A DNA stretch of 64,000 nt from Verrucomicrobiota bacterium (GCA_026397965.1 JAPLTU010000048.1:47790-111789), one strand, 5' to 3'; numbered from the stretch's first letter, positions 1-10,236 are shown. The notes: generated by a model from the sequence alone, not told the origin. Program-made: numbers and translations.

Positions 1-522
1 GGTCGCCTTATCCAGGTTATATTTTTCGGATTTGATTTCTTTCTGATAAAGCAGACCGGAACCAAAAGTTTCTTGCACGAAGCGCAGGCGATTCACGGAA
101 ACACGGGCCGCAGCGCGATTGCCTGACTCGAGGTGATTCAACACCTGATAGGTGGAAGCGTAAATCCGGTCATACGGCTTGGCCCGATAGGCTTGGGCGT
201 AGTTATTGGAAAACGCGGCCAAACCTTCGCCGGCCAGCGAAAAGTCAGGTCGCCCTTCTTCCGCCCGGAGTCGGTCTTCCACTTCTTCCAAGACCTTGAT
301 GCTGCCTTTTAAATCCCCTTGGGCGCGTAAGGCTGCACCCTCCTCCAGCTTCCAAACCAAAGCATCGTTGGGCTGATCCTCGGCCGAGGCCGACGCCACG
401 CGGCTCACCATCTCGTAATCCCCTTCGACGTTAGCGGAACGAACCCGCGGTCCTTTCTCCACATAGGCCGCGCAACCCACCAAGAGGGCCAAGCTGGGAA
501 TGATTAATAAGGTCGAACGCAC
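1..522 (-). CDS. Putative lipoprotein, 3' end cut by window edge
   Basis: The reading frame is open on the minus strand from position 522 to the left edge (174 codons seen). A GTG start at 522 opens a short hydrophobic stretch (LIIPSLALLVGC) ending in a lipobox-like LVGC. The product is therefore probably exported and lipidated on that cysteine, about residue 15. The mature part is charged and helical, with segments such as EEGAALRAQGDLKGSIKVLEEVEDRL that resemble tetratricopeptide helices. I do not recognise a specific family. The C-terminus lies outside the window. It could be a TPR-type outer-membrane or periplasmic lipoprotein. No clear Shine-Dalgarno sequence precedes the GTG. Confidence 0.7.
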   Translation of the reverse strand, partial: MRSTLLIIPSLALLVGCAAYVEKGPRVRSANVEGDYEMVSRVASASAEDQPNDALVWKLEEGAALRAQGDLKGSIKVLEEVEDRLRAEEGRPDFSLAGEGLAAFSNNYAQAYRAKPYDRIYASTYQVLNHLESGNRAAARVSVNRLRFVQETFGSGLLYQKEIKSEKYNLDKAT

Positions 523-590
523 AAAAATAGTGAGATGAAAATTAGCCTCAACTCAGGAGCGTGTAAAGCGGGAGATGCAAGCGGCGAAGA

Positions 591-1544
591 TTACAAGCCG
601 AGCCAACGGGAGCCGACGTAAAGCCAGAGCGGAGTGATAATCGGGCAAAACACAACGGTCACGACGGCCACTCGCAGAGCCACCGAGACATCCCCCTTAT
701 AGAGCTCAACGATGAGAAACGTAAAAATACCTGCCGGCATGGCCGCCTGCACCATCATGACCTTCCGGAGCGCGGGGTCGGGAATGAACCAGCAGGCCAC
801 GCTGAGCAAAATGACCGGCATCACCAACCAGCGGACGGCCATCACGCCGAAACTCACCCGCGCATCGGCGATGAACTTAAACCCTTGCAGAGTCTCGTGG
901 AGATAGATGCCCGTCAGGATAGTCCCGATCGGGATGGCGCATTCGCCAATGGTGTGACAGAACTGGCCGGCGAAATGAATCGCCGTGGTTTCACCCAGAC
1001 CCGCAAAATTGATGGCAAGCGCTACCGCGAGCGCCACCGTCATGGGCTGGGCAAGTTGCTTGAGGCTCTTACCGGGAGGGGCGCCGGAAAGAAACGCGAC
1101 CCCGAACGTCCAGACCGCCGCTTCGACCCCGACATTGTGTACCAATAAAACCCCGACGACGTCTTGGTCGAAAAGCGCCGCGGTCACCGGAATACCCAGG
1201 TAACCGAAATTATTGATGCCGGATGCATAGGCAAAAGTTCGTTTCGCATCGCCCGGCGGAAAACGAAACAAAGCGGCGACCGCTCGCCCGACCAAAATCC
1301 CGACGATAATCATGAGGAAACCCGCGCCTAAATAGAGCAAGGCGGTCGGACCCGAATGAATCAGCGGATTACTGCTGACCCGATCGAAGATCATCGCCGG
1401 AAAGAAAACCCACAGCCCCAGACGCATCAAAGGTTGGCGGGCATGCGGACCGACCCAGCTGCGATGGGCCAAAAACCAACCCAGTAAAATCAATAAGCCT
1501 AAGCGGGCGATGGCCAGCGCGACATCGGCGGAAAATACATTCAT
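591..1544 (-). CDS. AEC-family transporter (auxin efflux carrier-like permease)
   Basis: A 317-residue, very hydrophobic protein with about ten predicted membrane helices in two blocks, the typical length for bacterial AEC permeases. Family-like features are the first helix (ADVALAIARLGLLILLGWFL), a central glycine/asparagine segment ASGINNFGYLGIPVTAALF, and a C-terminal MVQAAMPAGIFTFLIVELY followed by a last helix; this N/P-rich pair is typical of AEC carriers. The family exports or imports small organic acids and related solutes across the inner membrane, but substrate cannot be read from sequence. The ATG at 1544 gives a full N-terminal helix. It stands alone, downstream of no obvious partner, and is transcribed away from the tmRNA gene. 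Confidence 0.88.
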   Translation of the reverse strand: MNVFSADVALAIARLGLLILLGWFLAHRSWVGPHARQPLMRLGLWVFFPAMIFDRVSSNPLIHSGPTALLYLGAGFLMIIVGILVGRAVAALFRFPPGDAKRTFAYASGINNFGYLGIPVTAALFDQDVVGVLLVHNVGVEAAVWTFGVAFLSGAPPGKSLKQLAQPMTVALAVALAINFAGLGETTAIHFAGQFCHTIGECAIPIGTILTGIYLHETLQGFKFIADARVSFGVMAVRWLVMPVILLSVACWFIPDPALRKVMMVQAAMPAGIFTFLIVELYKGDVSVALRVAVVTVVFCPIITPLWLYVGSRWLGL

Positions 1545-1618
1545 ACCGACAACACCCCACCGACATAAGGACGGTTAGGAAAGAGAAAAATGCGGTTTAG
1601 GGGCATTACCCCCTTCCC

Positions 1619-1646
1619 TTGACTTCCCACCGTTATCGTGGACAAT
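1619..1646 (+). promoter_or_regulatory. Probable sigma-70 promoter of the tmRNA gene
   Basis: TTGACT at 1619-1624 and GACAAT at 1641-1646 are separated by 16 bases, matching the -35 and -10 consensus at 5/6 and 4/6 positions. Transcription would start near 1653, leaving a leader of about 44 bases to be removed by RNase P at 1697. No other gene starts in this direction here. Confidence 0.6.
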
Positions 1647-1696
1647 GATGAATGTTCCTTCTCAGTCGGACCCGATAATGACCGACTAACCATTTC

Positions 1697-2064
1697 GGGG
1701 GTGTTCCGGATTCGATTCCAATCAAGATATCGCGACGGCATGCAGAGGGTAGTCAGTAACCTCTTAAATCCAACTGGCAGCACTATAACTGCTAAAAACA
1801 CCATCACGTTCGAGAACGACAACGTTCTCGCGCTCGCAGCCTAAGTACTGCGACAAGCCCCAAGGTACGCCTACAGCCTTGGATCAGCTTGGTTAACGTG
1901 GGCAATCCCCTCCTCTAGTTGTTATCTCCAGGGTAAGTGAGAATACAGATAGGCCGCACGGGTGCTCATCTCCAAACGCGGTCGAGATCAATGATGAAGC
2001 TACGCATGTAGAAGTTACGACGTAAGGATAGGAAGACGCGGGTTCGACTCCCGCCACCTCCACC
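1697..2064 (+). ncRNA. ssrA: Transfer-messenger RNA (tmRNA, one-piece)
   Basis: tmRNA rescues ribosomes stalled on broken messages and tags the nascent chain for proteolysis. The 5' GGGGGTG (1697-1703) pairs with CACCTCC (2055-2061, one G-U pair) to form the alanyl acceptor stem. A T-arm GCGGG-TTCGACT-CCCGC lies at 2038-2054. The internal tag reading frame begins at the likely resume codon GCT (1791) and runs to TAA at 1842-1844, encoding AKNTITFENDNVLALAA, with the LALAA end typical of degradation tags. The two halves are contiguous, so this is the standard one-piece form. The genome encodes ACCC after the acceptor stem rather than ACCA, so the terminal A must come from CCA-adding enzyme. 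Exact 3' end is uncertain by 1-2 bases. Confidence 0.96.
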
Positions 2065-2079
2065 CTTTGAGAAGTTACC

Positions 2080-2115
2080 AGCTCGCGCCCACCCGGTCGC
2101 GGGCTGTTTCCGTTT
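2080..2115 (+). terminator. Rho-independent terminator after tmRNA
   Basis: An 8-bp stem, AGCTCGCG (2080-2087) with CGCGGGCT (2098-2105, one G-T pair), is followed by GTTTCCGTTT. It lies 15 bases beyond the tmRNA 3' end and just before the stop of the convergent methyltransferase gene. Confidence 0.55.
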
Positions 2116-2119
2116 ATAC

Positions 2120-3652
2120 CTAGCGCTTACGATAGACTTCCACGCGGCATTCGTAACCGCCGAGATCCACCGCAAAACGGGTTTCCAAACGAAGGGTGGG
2201 ATCGGTCGATTCGAGCCGGAGTGGATTCACGAAAACTAAGCGGCCACCTGGACGGAGCACTTCAGAGGACAATCGGAAAAGATCCGCAAAGAGCCCGTGC
2301 ATGTTAGGTACCCGCACGCGGCGACCCAGCGGTGGATTCGAAATCACCAAAGATACTTTACCCCGGTCAAGTTCGGGAATCTTGGCGACGTCCCGGAAGT
2401 CACAGGCGTAGAACGCGGCCTTGGTGCCGGCGATCTTCGCCGCAGCAAAATTCTTCTGACCGATTGCCAGAGCCTCCGGATCAATATCGGTACCGATCAC
2501 CTGATCGACTCCGCCCATCAAGGCAACTTCAGCTAACTCCAAGGCCGAACCGCAGAACGGATCCCAGACGATTTCGTGCGGCATCCGGCCGGCCAGACGG
2601 GCGAGGCAGGCCGCGAGCGGCGGATGCGAAGCGGCATTAATGACATCGGTCCGATAATATAAACGAGGGTTCGGGCTAATCTTCGGGCGCAATTCAACCG
2701 AAGCGCTAATTTCGTTAAACAGCACGTCGATGGACCACGGAGCCTCGCGAGCATCGTTTAATAGCTTGGGGTTCAGCTGATAGGCCAAAGTCGTGACCTT
2801 CTCGACCGCGACGTCATGATTACCCTCGGCCAACATACTCAGCCGGTAACGCAAGGCGCCATCGGTCAGCACACTCATCAGTTTTTCGGTCAAAGGTGCG
2901 GCCACCAATTTCGCCAAGCCTTCCAAGGCGACGACGGATTCCGGATTGCGCACTAAGCCCAAGACAAAGCTGGCCGTATCAAAACAACGCAGCTTATAAA
3001 GTTCGGCTAAAGTAAAAGCCTCCTTGGGCTCGATGACCACGCAGCAACCGCGCACCTCGACCACTCGGAACTTACCCCGTTGGGCTTCCGCTTCGCGCAC
3101 TTCGTTCGCGACGATATTCTCCAAGCCCATCCGGCAACGCAGGTGTAGCTTCAAGCCGGGCTGCTTGGGGAGGACCGTCTCCATTTTCACCGAACCCGCA
3201 TTTTCTTGGCGGGCCACGCTGGCCCGTAATTTCTGTTCGTTGACTAATTTTTCGCCGGATTGCGCCACCACCTTGAGCGTCGCCGCCCCGCCGATTTTCT
3301 CCAAAGCGGAGGCGACCTTTTTCTTCTCCCGCTCCACTTCGGTCGTTTGTAAGATGTCCAAGAGTTTCTGTTCCGAGGCCTCATCTCCCCCTAATTTGGG
3401 AATGGCCGCCGTGGCATACCGACGGATTTTCTCGGAGGGGTCCTGCAACAGCCCGATCATCCAAGCTTTGACGGCCGCCTTCATTTCGGGGTTGCGCGAG
3501 GTCGAGAAGACGACCCCGACCGCGCGGACGAGGGCCACCTGCTGGTTGCGCTCCTTGGCCCCGAGCTGGTTGAACTTGGGCACCTCTTCATTCCAAAGCT
3601 GGGCCGCCGGCAACTCGCGCAATTGGCGGTAAAGGTCGTTGTCGGCTTTCAT
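2120..3652 (-). CDS. HEAT-repeat / class I RNA methyltransferase fusion
   Basis: About 510 residues. The N-terminal 150 residues are helical and HEAT-like (KERNQQVALVRAVGVVF, SEKIRRYATAAIPKLGGDEA). The middle (LHLRCRMGLENIVANEVREA) resembles the start of THUMP-containing 23S rRNA or tRNA guanine methyltransferases. The C-terminal half is a Rossmann methyltransferase with WDPFCGSALELAEVALMGG and IGTDIDPEALA for S-adenosylmethionine, and the catalytic ISNPPLG (NPPY-like) motif of N-methylating enzymes. The likely substrate is therefore a base in structured RNA. I chose the ATG at 3652 because the longer frame would need a TTG at 3736 and adds a non-conserved, proline-rich leader. The HEAT domain fused in front is unusual for RlmL/TrmN-type enzymes. 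It is convergent with the tmRNA gene. Confidence 0.75.
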   Translation of the reverse strand: MKADNDLYRQLRELPAAQLWNEEVPKFNQLGAKERNQQVALVRAVGVVFSTSRNPEMKAAVKAWMIGLLQDPSEKIRRYATAAIPKLGGDEASEQKLLDILQTTEVEREKKKVASALEKIGGAATLKVVAQSGEKLVNEQKLRASVARQENAGSVKMETVLPKQPGLKLHLRCRMGLENIVANEVREAEAQRGKFRVVEVRGCCVVIEPKEAFTLAELYKLRCFDTASFVLGLVRNPESVVALEGLAKLVAAPLTEKLMSVLTDGALRYRLSMLAEGNHDVAVEKVTTLAYQLNPKLLNDAREAPWSIDVLFNEISASVELRPKISPNPRLYYRTDVINAASHPPLAACLARLAGRMPHEIVWDPFCGSALELAEVALMGGVDQVIGTDIDPEALAIGQKNFAAAKIAGTKAAFYACDFRDVAKIPELDRGKVSLVISNPPLGRRVRVPNMHGLFADLFRLSSEVLRPGGRLVFVNPLRLESTDPTLRLETRFAVDLGGYECRVEVYRKR

Positions 3653-3975
3653 AGCCGTAAGTAAGTCGAGCGGGCTGGAAACAAAGTCAAGGGAGACGGA
3701 CTGCGCTCGCCGGTTCGGTGGCGAAATCCCGCCCAAAAAACCCTGCGAATGGCTGATTTATCGGCATATCTTTATTAAAATGATGGAGCCGCTCGCCGAG
3801 ACGTCGACCCCGCAGCCGACACCCGCCTAAACGAGCCATCCGACTATCGTTAAGTTGCCTTTGACAGGGGGGGATTATTGTTCACTAGGTTTAACCTCCG
3901 TATGGCTGTCTCCACAGCCTCTGGTGGCTCTCGACCACCCCCGTAACTTTCTAAGCCTTTTTCCCTACACCAGAA
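3653..3975. other. Intergenic region upstream of gltB
   Basis: About 320 bases between the divergent methyltransferase and gltB genes. Apart from the candidate gltB promoter near 3861 I see no credible gene, RNA or repeat. Short open frames here have no coding signature. Confidence 0.5.
3861..3891 (+). promoter_or_regulatory. Candidate gltB promoter
   Basis: A perfect TTGACA (3861-3866) lies 110 bases upstream of the gltB ATG. The best -10 candidate, TAGGTT at 3886-3891, matches only partly and gives a long 19-base spacer, so an activator may be needed if this is the real promoter. The implied leader is about 80 bases. Confidence 0.35.
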
Positions 3976-6870
3976 ATGAAGAATCCCGGACTTCCCGAAA
4001 AACAGGGTCTCTACGACCCCCAGTTCGAGCATGATGCCTGTGGCGTCGGCTTCGTTTGCCAGATGAAGGGCAAACGTTCCCACGACATCATTCAGCAAGC
4101 GCTGACCATTCTGGTAAACCTCGATCACCGGGGCGCCTGCGGTTGCGAACCCAATACGGGCGACGGCGCGGGCATCCTGCTCCAGCTTCCCCACGGTTTC
4201 TTTACCAAAGTGGCGCCAGCCGCCGGCATCGCTACCCTCCCCCAGCCCGGACATTACGGCGTTGGCATGCTCTATTTCTCCCCAGACGCCAAGATTCGCG
4301 CCGAAAGCGAACGCGTGTTCGTCGAGTTGCTGCAAGCCGAAGGGCTCACCCTCCTCGGCTGGCGCACCGTCCCGACCCGGAACACGACCCTGGGCCAGAC
4401 GGCCGTGAAGAGCGAACCCTGCGTGCGCCAAGCTTTCATCGGTCGCCCGGCCTCTTGCGCCACCGATCAGGACTTTGAACGCAAATTATTCATCGTCAGC
4501 AAACAGGCCCACTTCCGTCTGCGCGCTTCCGGCCAAGACAATTTCTACTACGCCTGCAGTCTCTCCTGCCGGACGATCATCTACAAAGGTATGTTGATGC
4601 CTGAACAGGTCGGCCAATATTTCCCGGACCTCGGCGATGCTGCGATGGATACGGCGCTTGCCCTCGTCCACTCGCGCTTCTCGACCAACACTTTCCCCAG
4701 CTGGGAACGTTCGCACCCCTACCACTACATCGCCCACAACGGAGAAATTAATACTCTGCGCGGTAATGTAAACTGGATGAAGGCCCGCGAGCCCCTGTTG
4801 GCCAGCCCTCTCTTCGGTAAGGATATCGCCAAAGTCCAACCCGTCGTGAACCCCAACGGTTCCGACTCGGCGATGTTTGATAACGTCTTCGAACTTCTCG
4901 TGATGGGCGGCCGCTCGCTGCCCCAAGCGATGATGATGATGATTCCTGAGCCCTGGAATGGCCACGAATCGATGAGCGAAGAGAAGAAGGCTTTTTACGA
5001 ATTCAATTCCTGCCTGATGGAGCCTTGGGATGGCCCCGCCTCCGTCGTCTTTACCGACGGCACGATGATCGGCGCCACGCTCGACCGTAACGGTCTGCGC
5101 CCTTCCCGCTATTACGTGACCAAGGATGACCTTGTCATCATGGCATCAGAGGCCGGCGTCTTGACCATCCCGCCCGAACGCATCGCGAGCAAGGGCCGCC
5201 TGCAACCCGGCCGCATGTTCCTGGTCGACATGGAAAAAGGCCGCATCGTCGCCGACGACGAAATCAAGCAGCAGATCGCCTCGGAAAAACCCTATCGTCA
5301 ATGGCTCGATGACAAACTCATCAAACTCGCGGACATCGCCGACGCCCCAAAGGCCCCCTCCGAAGCGCACGGCACGGTTGTCCAACGCCAGTTAGCCTTC
5401 GGTTACACCTTCGAAGACCAACGCAAGCTGCTCGTCCCGATGGCCAAAGATGGCGTCGAAGCCATGGGCTCGATGGGTACCGACATCCCGCTCGCCGTCT
5501 TGTCGAACAAGTCGAAGCTCCTCTACGATTACTTCAAACAGCTTTTCGCACAGGTCACCAATCCGCCGATCGACTGTATCCGCGAAGAAATCGTCACCTC
5601 CTCTGTCACGACCATCGGTCCTGAACGCAATCTGTTGGATCCTAATCCATCGAGTTGCCACCTGATCGAACTGCAGACCCCGATTTTGACTAACGAAGAG
5701 TTGGCCAAGCTCCGGCACGTCGCCCAAGGTGAATTCCGTTCGGTCACCATCCCGACGCTCTTTGACGCTAAACAAGGCGCCAAAGGACTCGAAGCCGCCA
5801 TGGACGAAGTCTGCCGCCAGGCCGGTCTCCATATCGACGCCGGGATTAATCTTATCATCCTGAGCGACCGCAAAGTTGATCGCACTAACGCCGCCATCCC
5901 TCCCCTGCTCGCCGTCTCCGGCCTGCACCATTATCTGATCCGCGAAGGTAAGCGGACCAAGGTCGGCCTGATCCTCGAATCCGGCGAACCCCGCGAAGTG
6001 CATCACTTCTGTACGCTGATCGGCTACGGCTGCGCTGGCATCAATCCTTACCTGGCCTTCGAAACCCTCGACGACATGATCCATCAAGGACTGCTCGTCG
6101 GCGTCGACCACTACACGGCTTGCAAGAATTACGTAAAGGCCGCGACCAAGGGTATCGTTAAAGTCGCCTCCAAGATTGGCATCTCGACCATCCAGAGCTA
6201 CCTCGGCGCCCAGATCTTCGAATGCGTTGGTCTGCAACAGAAAGTCGTTGATAAATACTTCACCGGCACGGCGACCCGTATCGAAGGCGCCGACCTGAAT
6301 GCCATCGCCGAAGAAGCCTTGGAACGTCACGGCCGCGCCTTCCCTCAGAGCATGGAACATGCGGCGACCCTCGAGGTCGGCGGCGATTACCAATGGCGCA
6401 ACGAAGGCGAAGGCCACCTCTTCAGTCCGCAGGTCATCCACTCGCTCCAAAAGGCCGTCCGCACGAACAACTACGACACCTTCAAGACCTACACCCGACT
6501 GGTCGACGACCAGATGCAGCAGATTTTCACACTGCGCGGCTTGCTTCAATTCAAAGCCCAAAAGGCCATCCCGCTCGAAGAAGTCGAGTCCCTCGAAAAT
6601 ATCTTCAAACGCTTCAAGACGGGCGCGATGAGCTACGGCTCCATCTCGACCGAGGCCCACGAGGCTCTCGCGATCGCGATGAACCGTCTCGGCGGTAAAT
6701 CCAACACGGGCGAAGGCGGCGAAAATCCGGAGCGCTACACCTGGACCAACGAACAAGGCGACTCCAAGAACTCCGCCATCAAGCAGGTCGCTTCCGGCCG
6801 TTTCGGCGTCACGAGTCTCTACCTCCCCCGCACCACGACATCTACTCCATCGAGGATTTGTCCGAGTTGA
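3976..6870 (+). pseudogene. gltB: Glutamate synthase large subunit, 5' fragment (disrupted gltB)
   Basis: GltB transfers the glutamine amide to 2-oxoglutarate to make glutamate. This frame holds the N-terminal amidotransferase domain (Cys22 in EHDACGVGF becomes the N-terminal nucleophile after propeptide removal; [17 protein letters not shown] follows), the central domain, and the start of the FMN-binding synthase domain ([44 protein letters not shown]). At about 6817-6826 the normal sequence stops. Compared with known GltB, roughly 45 residues are missing, including the invariant AQGAKPGEGGQLPG loop. The frame then runs out of phase and stops at 6870. Length to the break is normal for the family. 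The ATG at 3976 lacks a Shine-Dalgarno sequence, as do most starts here. Confidence 0.9.
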
Positions 6871-8426
6871 TTCACGATTTGAAAAACTCGAATCGGGCAG
6901 CCCGCGTCAGCGTTAAGCTCGTTTCCGAAGTCGGGGTCGGCACCATCGCCGCTGGCGTCGCCAAAGCGCACGCCGACGTCGTCCTCATCTCTGGCTTCGA
7001 CGGCGGAACCGGCGCTTCTCCACAGACTTCGATCAAGCACGCCGGTCTGCCCTGGGAACTCGGCTTAGCCGAAACCCACCAGACCCTCGTCCTGAATAAC
7101 TTGCGTTCCCGGATTGTCGTCGAAACCGACGGACAGCTGAAGACCGGTCGTGACGTCGTCATCGCCGCCTTGCTGGGAGCTGAAGAGTTCGGCTTCGCCA
7201 CGGCCCCACTGGTGACCCTCGGTTGCATCATGATGCGCGTCTGCCACCTCAACACTTGCCCGGTTGGCGTTGCGACCCAGGACCCCGAGCTGCGCAAGAA
7301 CTTCACGGGCGACCCAGCTGACACGGTTAATTTCATGCGCTTCATCGCCCAAGAGGTGCGCGAAATCATGGCCTCTCTCGGCTTCCGTTCGCTGAATGAA
7401 ATGGTCGGCCGTACGGACATCCTCGAAGCGCGTCATGCCGTCGATCACTGGAAGGCCAAGGGCATCGACCTCTCCAAGCTTCTTTACTCGCCGAAGGCCG
7501 GACCCGAAGTCGGCCGCTTCTGCACCGAAATCCAAGACCACGGCCTCGACAAGGGACTGGATCTCTCGGTCCTGTTGGCCCAATGCCAACCGGCCATCGA
7601 GAAAGGCCAGAAAGTCCGCATCGAGATGGAGATTAAGAACACGCACCGCGTGGTCGGGACCATCATCGGCAATGAAATCACCAAGAAGCACTGGAAGGGT
7701 CTGCCTGACGACACCATCCACTTGAAGTTCAAAGGGAGCGCCGGACAGAGCCTCGGTGCTTTCGTGCCTCCGGGCGTGACCATCGAACTCGAAGGCGATG
7801 CCAATGACTACGTCGGCAAAGGCCTCAGCGGCGGACGTATCATCGTCTACCCTGATGCCAAAGCCACCTTCGCGGCCGAAGATAACATCCTCCTCGGCAA
7901 TGTCGCCCTGTACGGCGCGACCTCCGGCGAAGCCTACTTCCGCGGTGTCGCCGGCGAACGTTTCTGCGTCCGTAATTCCGGAGTGAGCACCGTCGTCGAA
8001 GGCGTGGGCGACCACGGTTGCGAATACATGACCGGAGGCAAAGTCGTCGTCCTCGGCACGACGGGCCGTAATTTCGCCGCCGGCATGAGCGGTGGGGTTG
8101 CTTATATCTTAGATGAGAAAGGCGATTTCGCCACCCGCTGTAACAAGCAGATGGTCGGACTCGAAAAGCTTGAAGCGGCCGATGCCGCCGAACTCCGCGA
8201 CCTCATCCAACGGCACGCTAACTTCACGGGCAGCGAAAAAGCCAAACGCCTCCTAGCAAACTGGGATGCGAGCTTGAAGCAGTTTGTGAAAGTCATGCCG
8301 AAGGACTACAAGCGCGTCCTCCAAGCGATCGCTGCCGCCGAAGCCAAAGGCCTCAGCGGTGATGCCGCCCTGAACGAAGCCTTCGAAATCAATGCCCGCG
8401 ACGCCGCCCGCGTCGGTGGCGGTTGA
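6858..8426 (+). pseudogene. gltB: Glutamate synthase large subunit, 3' fragment (disrupted gltB)
   Basis: This frame continues GltB. The recognisable family sequence [20 protein letters not shown] is encoded in phase from 6822, ahead of the first available ATG/GTG/TTG-type start, so the apparent start at 6858 is artificial. It contains the rest of the FMN/2-oxoglutarate barrel ([28 protein letters not shown]), the 3Fe-4S cysteines in [19 protein letters not shown], and the C-terminal right-handed beta-helix with glycine repeats ([20 protein letters not shown]). Joined to the upstream fragment, with the missing 45 or so residues restored, the total is about 1530 residues, the normal GltB length. 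A fragment alone cannot make a working synthase. A deletion or assembly fault of about 136 bases (1 modulo 3) would explain it. Confidence 0.9.
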
Positions 8427-8464
8427 TCAACCTCACGGACACTCTCTACCAAACTTATTGAACC

Positions 8465-9949
8465 ATGGGAAAACCAACCGGATTCTTTGAATATCAGCGC
8501 GAACTACCCGCCGATCGCGATGCCCTCACCCGCATCGGAGATTGGAAGGAAATTCACCACCACCACTCGGATGAAAAACTCCAGAAGCAAGGCGCCCGTT
8601 GCATGGATTGCGGCGTCCCTTTCTGCCATACGGGTAAGCTCATCAGCGGCATGGCCAGCGGCTGCCCGATCAACAACCTCATCCCCGAGTGGAATGATTT
8701 AGTCTACCGCGGTCTTTGGCGCGAAGCACTGGAACGCCTGCACAAGACGAACAACTTCCCCGAATTCACGGGCCGCGTCTGCCCTGCCCCCTGCGAAGGC
8801 TCCTGCGTGCTCGGCATGAACAAGCCCGCCGTGACGATCAAGAACATCGAGGTCTCGATCATCGATAAGGGTTGGGAAAACGGCTGGGTCATCCCCAAGC
8901 CACCCACGAAACGTTCCGGTAAGAAAGTCGCCGTGATTGGTTCGGGTCCGGCTGGCCTTTCCGCCGCCGCCCAGCTTAACCATGCCGGACATAACGTCAC
9001 GGTCTTTGAACGCGCCGATCGCCCCGGCGGCCTGCTCATGTATGGCATCCCCAACATGAAGTTGGACAAGAAGGAAGTCGTACTTCGACGCATTCAGCTC
9101 CTTGCAGACGAAGGCGTCAAATTCGTCTGCAACACGAACATCGGCACCGACCTCGCCGTCGAAAAACTCCGCCAGGATTTCGATGCTGTGGTCATCTGCA
9201 CCGGAGCCACCAAGGCCCGCGACCTCCCGATTCCTGGCCGTGAAGCCAAAGGCATCTACGTCGCGATGGACTTCCTGTCCGCCAATACCAAATCCCTCCT
9301 CGACGGCAAATCCACGGCCAACTTCATCGATGCCAAAGGAAAAGATGTCGTGATCATCGGCGGCGGCGATACTGGGACCGACTGCGTAGGCACTTCCCTT
9401 CGCCATGGTTGCACCTCGGTAGTCCAAGTCGAAATCATGCCCAAAGCCCCGCTCACCCGGGCCAAGGACAATCCGTGGCCCGAATGGCCTAAGACTTACA
9501 AGATGGACTACGGCCAGGAAGAGGCGGCGGCCAAATATGGTTCCGACCCACGCGTCTACCTCACCACCGCGACCAAATTCGAAGCCGATGACAAGGGTAA
9601 CATCAAAGCCGTCCATACCGTCCAAGTCCAATGGGGCAAAAACGATAAAGGTCAGTTCGTCCCCCAACCCGTAGCTGGCACCGAAAAGGTAATGCCAGCG
9701 CAACTCGTTTTGCTCGCCATGGGTTTCATCGGCCCGGAACAACCGATCCTGGAGGCGCTGAACGTCGAACGCGACGCCCGTACCAACGTCAAAGCCGAAC
9801 ACGATAAATACACTACCAGCATACCCGGTGTCTTTGCGGCTGGAGATTGCCGTCGTGGTCAGTCGCTGGTCGTCTGGGCTTTCAACGAAGGCCGCGGCGC
9901 CGCGCGCGAGTGCGACAAGTTCTTGATGGGCCGGACAGAGCTTCCGTAA
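8465..9949 (+). CDS. gltD: Glutamate synthase small subunit
   Basis: A 494-residue GltD-type protein that passes electrons from NAD(P)H through FAD and iron-sulfur centres to GltB. The N-terminal domain has the cysteine sets CMDCGVPFC and, after a spacer, CP-x2-CEGSC within [15 protein letters not shown], which ligate 4Fe-4S clusters. The first dinucleotide fold is [13 protein letters not shown] (FAD) and the second is [11 protein letters not shown] (NADPH). The C-terminal [18 protein letters not shown] is the closing FAD motif. All key motifs are present, so this subunit looks intact although its partner gene gltB just upstream is broken. The 38-base gap to gltB and shared strand indicate one operon that ends at the terminator at 9971. 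Confidence 0.95.
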   Translation: MGKPTGFFEYQRELPADRDALTRIGDWKEIHHHHSDEKLQKQGARCMDCGVPFCHTGKLISGMASGCPINNLIPEWNDLVYRGLWREALERLHKTNNFPEFTGRVCPAPCEGSCVLGMNKPAVTIKNIEVSIIDKGWENGWVIPKPPTKRSGKKVAVIGSGPAGLSAAAQLNHAGHNVTVFERADRPGGLLMYGIPNMKLDKKEVVLRRIQLLADEGVKFVCNTNIGTDLAVEKLRQDFDAVVICTGATKARDLPIPGREAKGIYVAMDFLSANTKSLLDGKSTANFIDAKGKDVVIIGGGDTGTDCVGTSLRHGCTSVVQVEIMPKAPLTRAKDNPWPEWPKTYKMDYGQEEAAAKYGSDPRVYLTTATKFEADDKGNIKAVHTVQVQWGKNDKGQFVPQPVAGTEKVMPAQLVLLAMGFIGPEQPILEALNVERDARTNVKAEHDKYTTSIPGVFAAGDCRRGQSLVVWAFNEGRGAARECDKFLMGRTELP

Positions 9950-9970
9950 GCATCCGTTCAGCTCGTTACC

Positions 9971-10003
9971 GAAGCCCGACTCCTTGAGTCGGGCTTCTTT
10001 GTG
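9971..10003 (+). terminator. Rho-independent terminator after gltD
   Basis: A perfect 11-bp stem, GAAGCCCGACT (9971-9981) with AGTCGGGCTTC (9987-9997), has a 5-base loop and is followed by TTTGTGT. It closes the gltBD operon. Confidence 0.88.
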
Positions 10004-10072
10004 TCGGAAGCGTGACTCGCGGAGTCATGCCATCGACACCTTCGCGTGTAAAAATGTCACGCGCATGCGACT

Positions 10073-10123
10073 TAAGTGAACAAAACTAACCACGTACGTG
10101 ACGCTTTCAGCGCACTTCACTTA
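10073..10123. promoter_or_regulatory. Palindromes upstream of the giant surface-protein gene
   Basis: TAAGTGAA (10073-10080) is inverted as TTCACTTA (10116-10123). Between them sits the perfect palindrome CACGTACGTG (10091-10100). The arrangement lies 115-165 bases before the start of the giant gene and could be a regulator binding region. No protein partner can be named. Confidence 0.3.
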
Positions 10124-10236
10124 TCCGTCACAAAATAAAACTGAAACCGCCACAACTGCATAACATTCCGACACCTTGCCGACCAATAATCTTAACTTTC
10201 CGCCGCCCGAACTTTCGTGCAAGCCTCGAGGTAATC

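Noticed and set aside
1541..1844. Small frames over 1.5-1.85 kb as protein genes
   Set aside because: The plus-strand frame ends in the tmRNA tag and stop; it is part of ssrA rather than a separate gene.
5392..6756. Long minus-strand open frame opposite gltB (454 codons)
   Set aside because: It mirrors gltB codons in the complementary phase; the plus-strand product is a recognisable GltB, so this is a shadow.
6810..6870. Programmed ribosomal frameshift in gltB
   Set aside because: About 45 conserved residues are missing, so a frameshift alone would not restore the enzyme; no slippery heptamer with downstream structure was noted.
8699..9802. Minus-strand frame of 367 codons opposite gltD
   Set aside because: Shadow of a well-conserved gene; the product has no family features.
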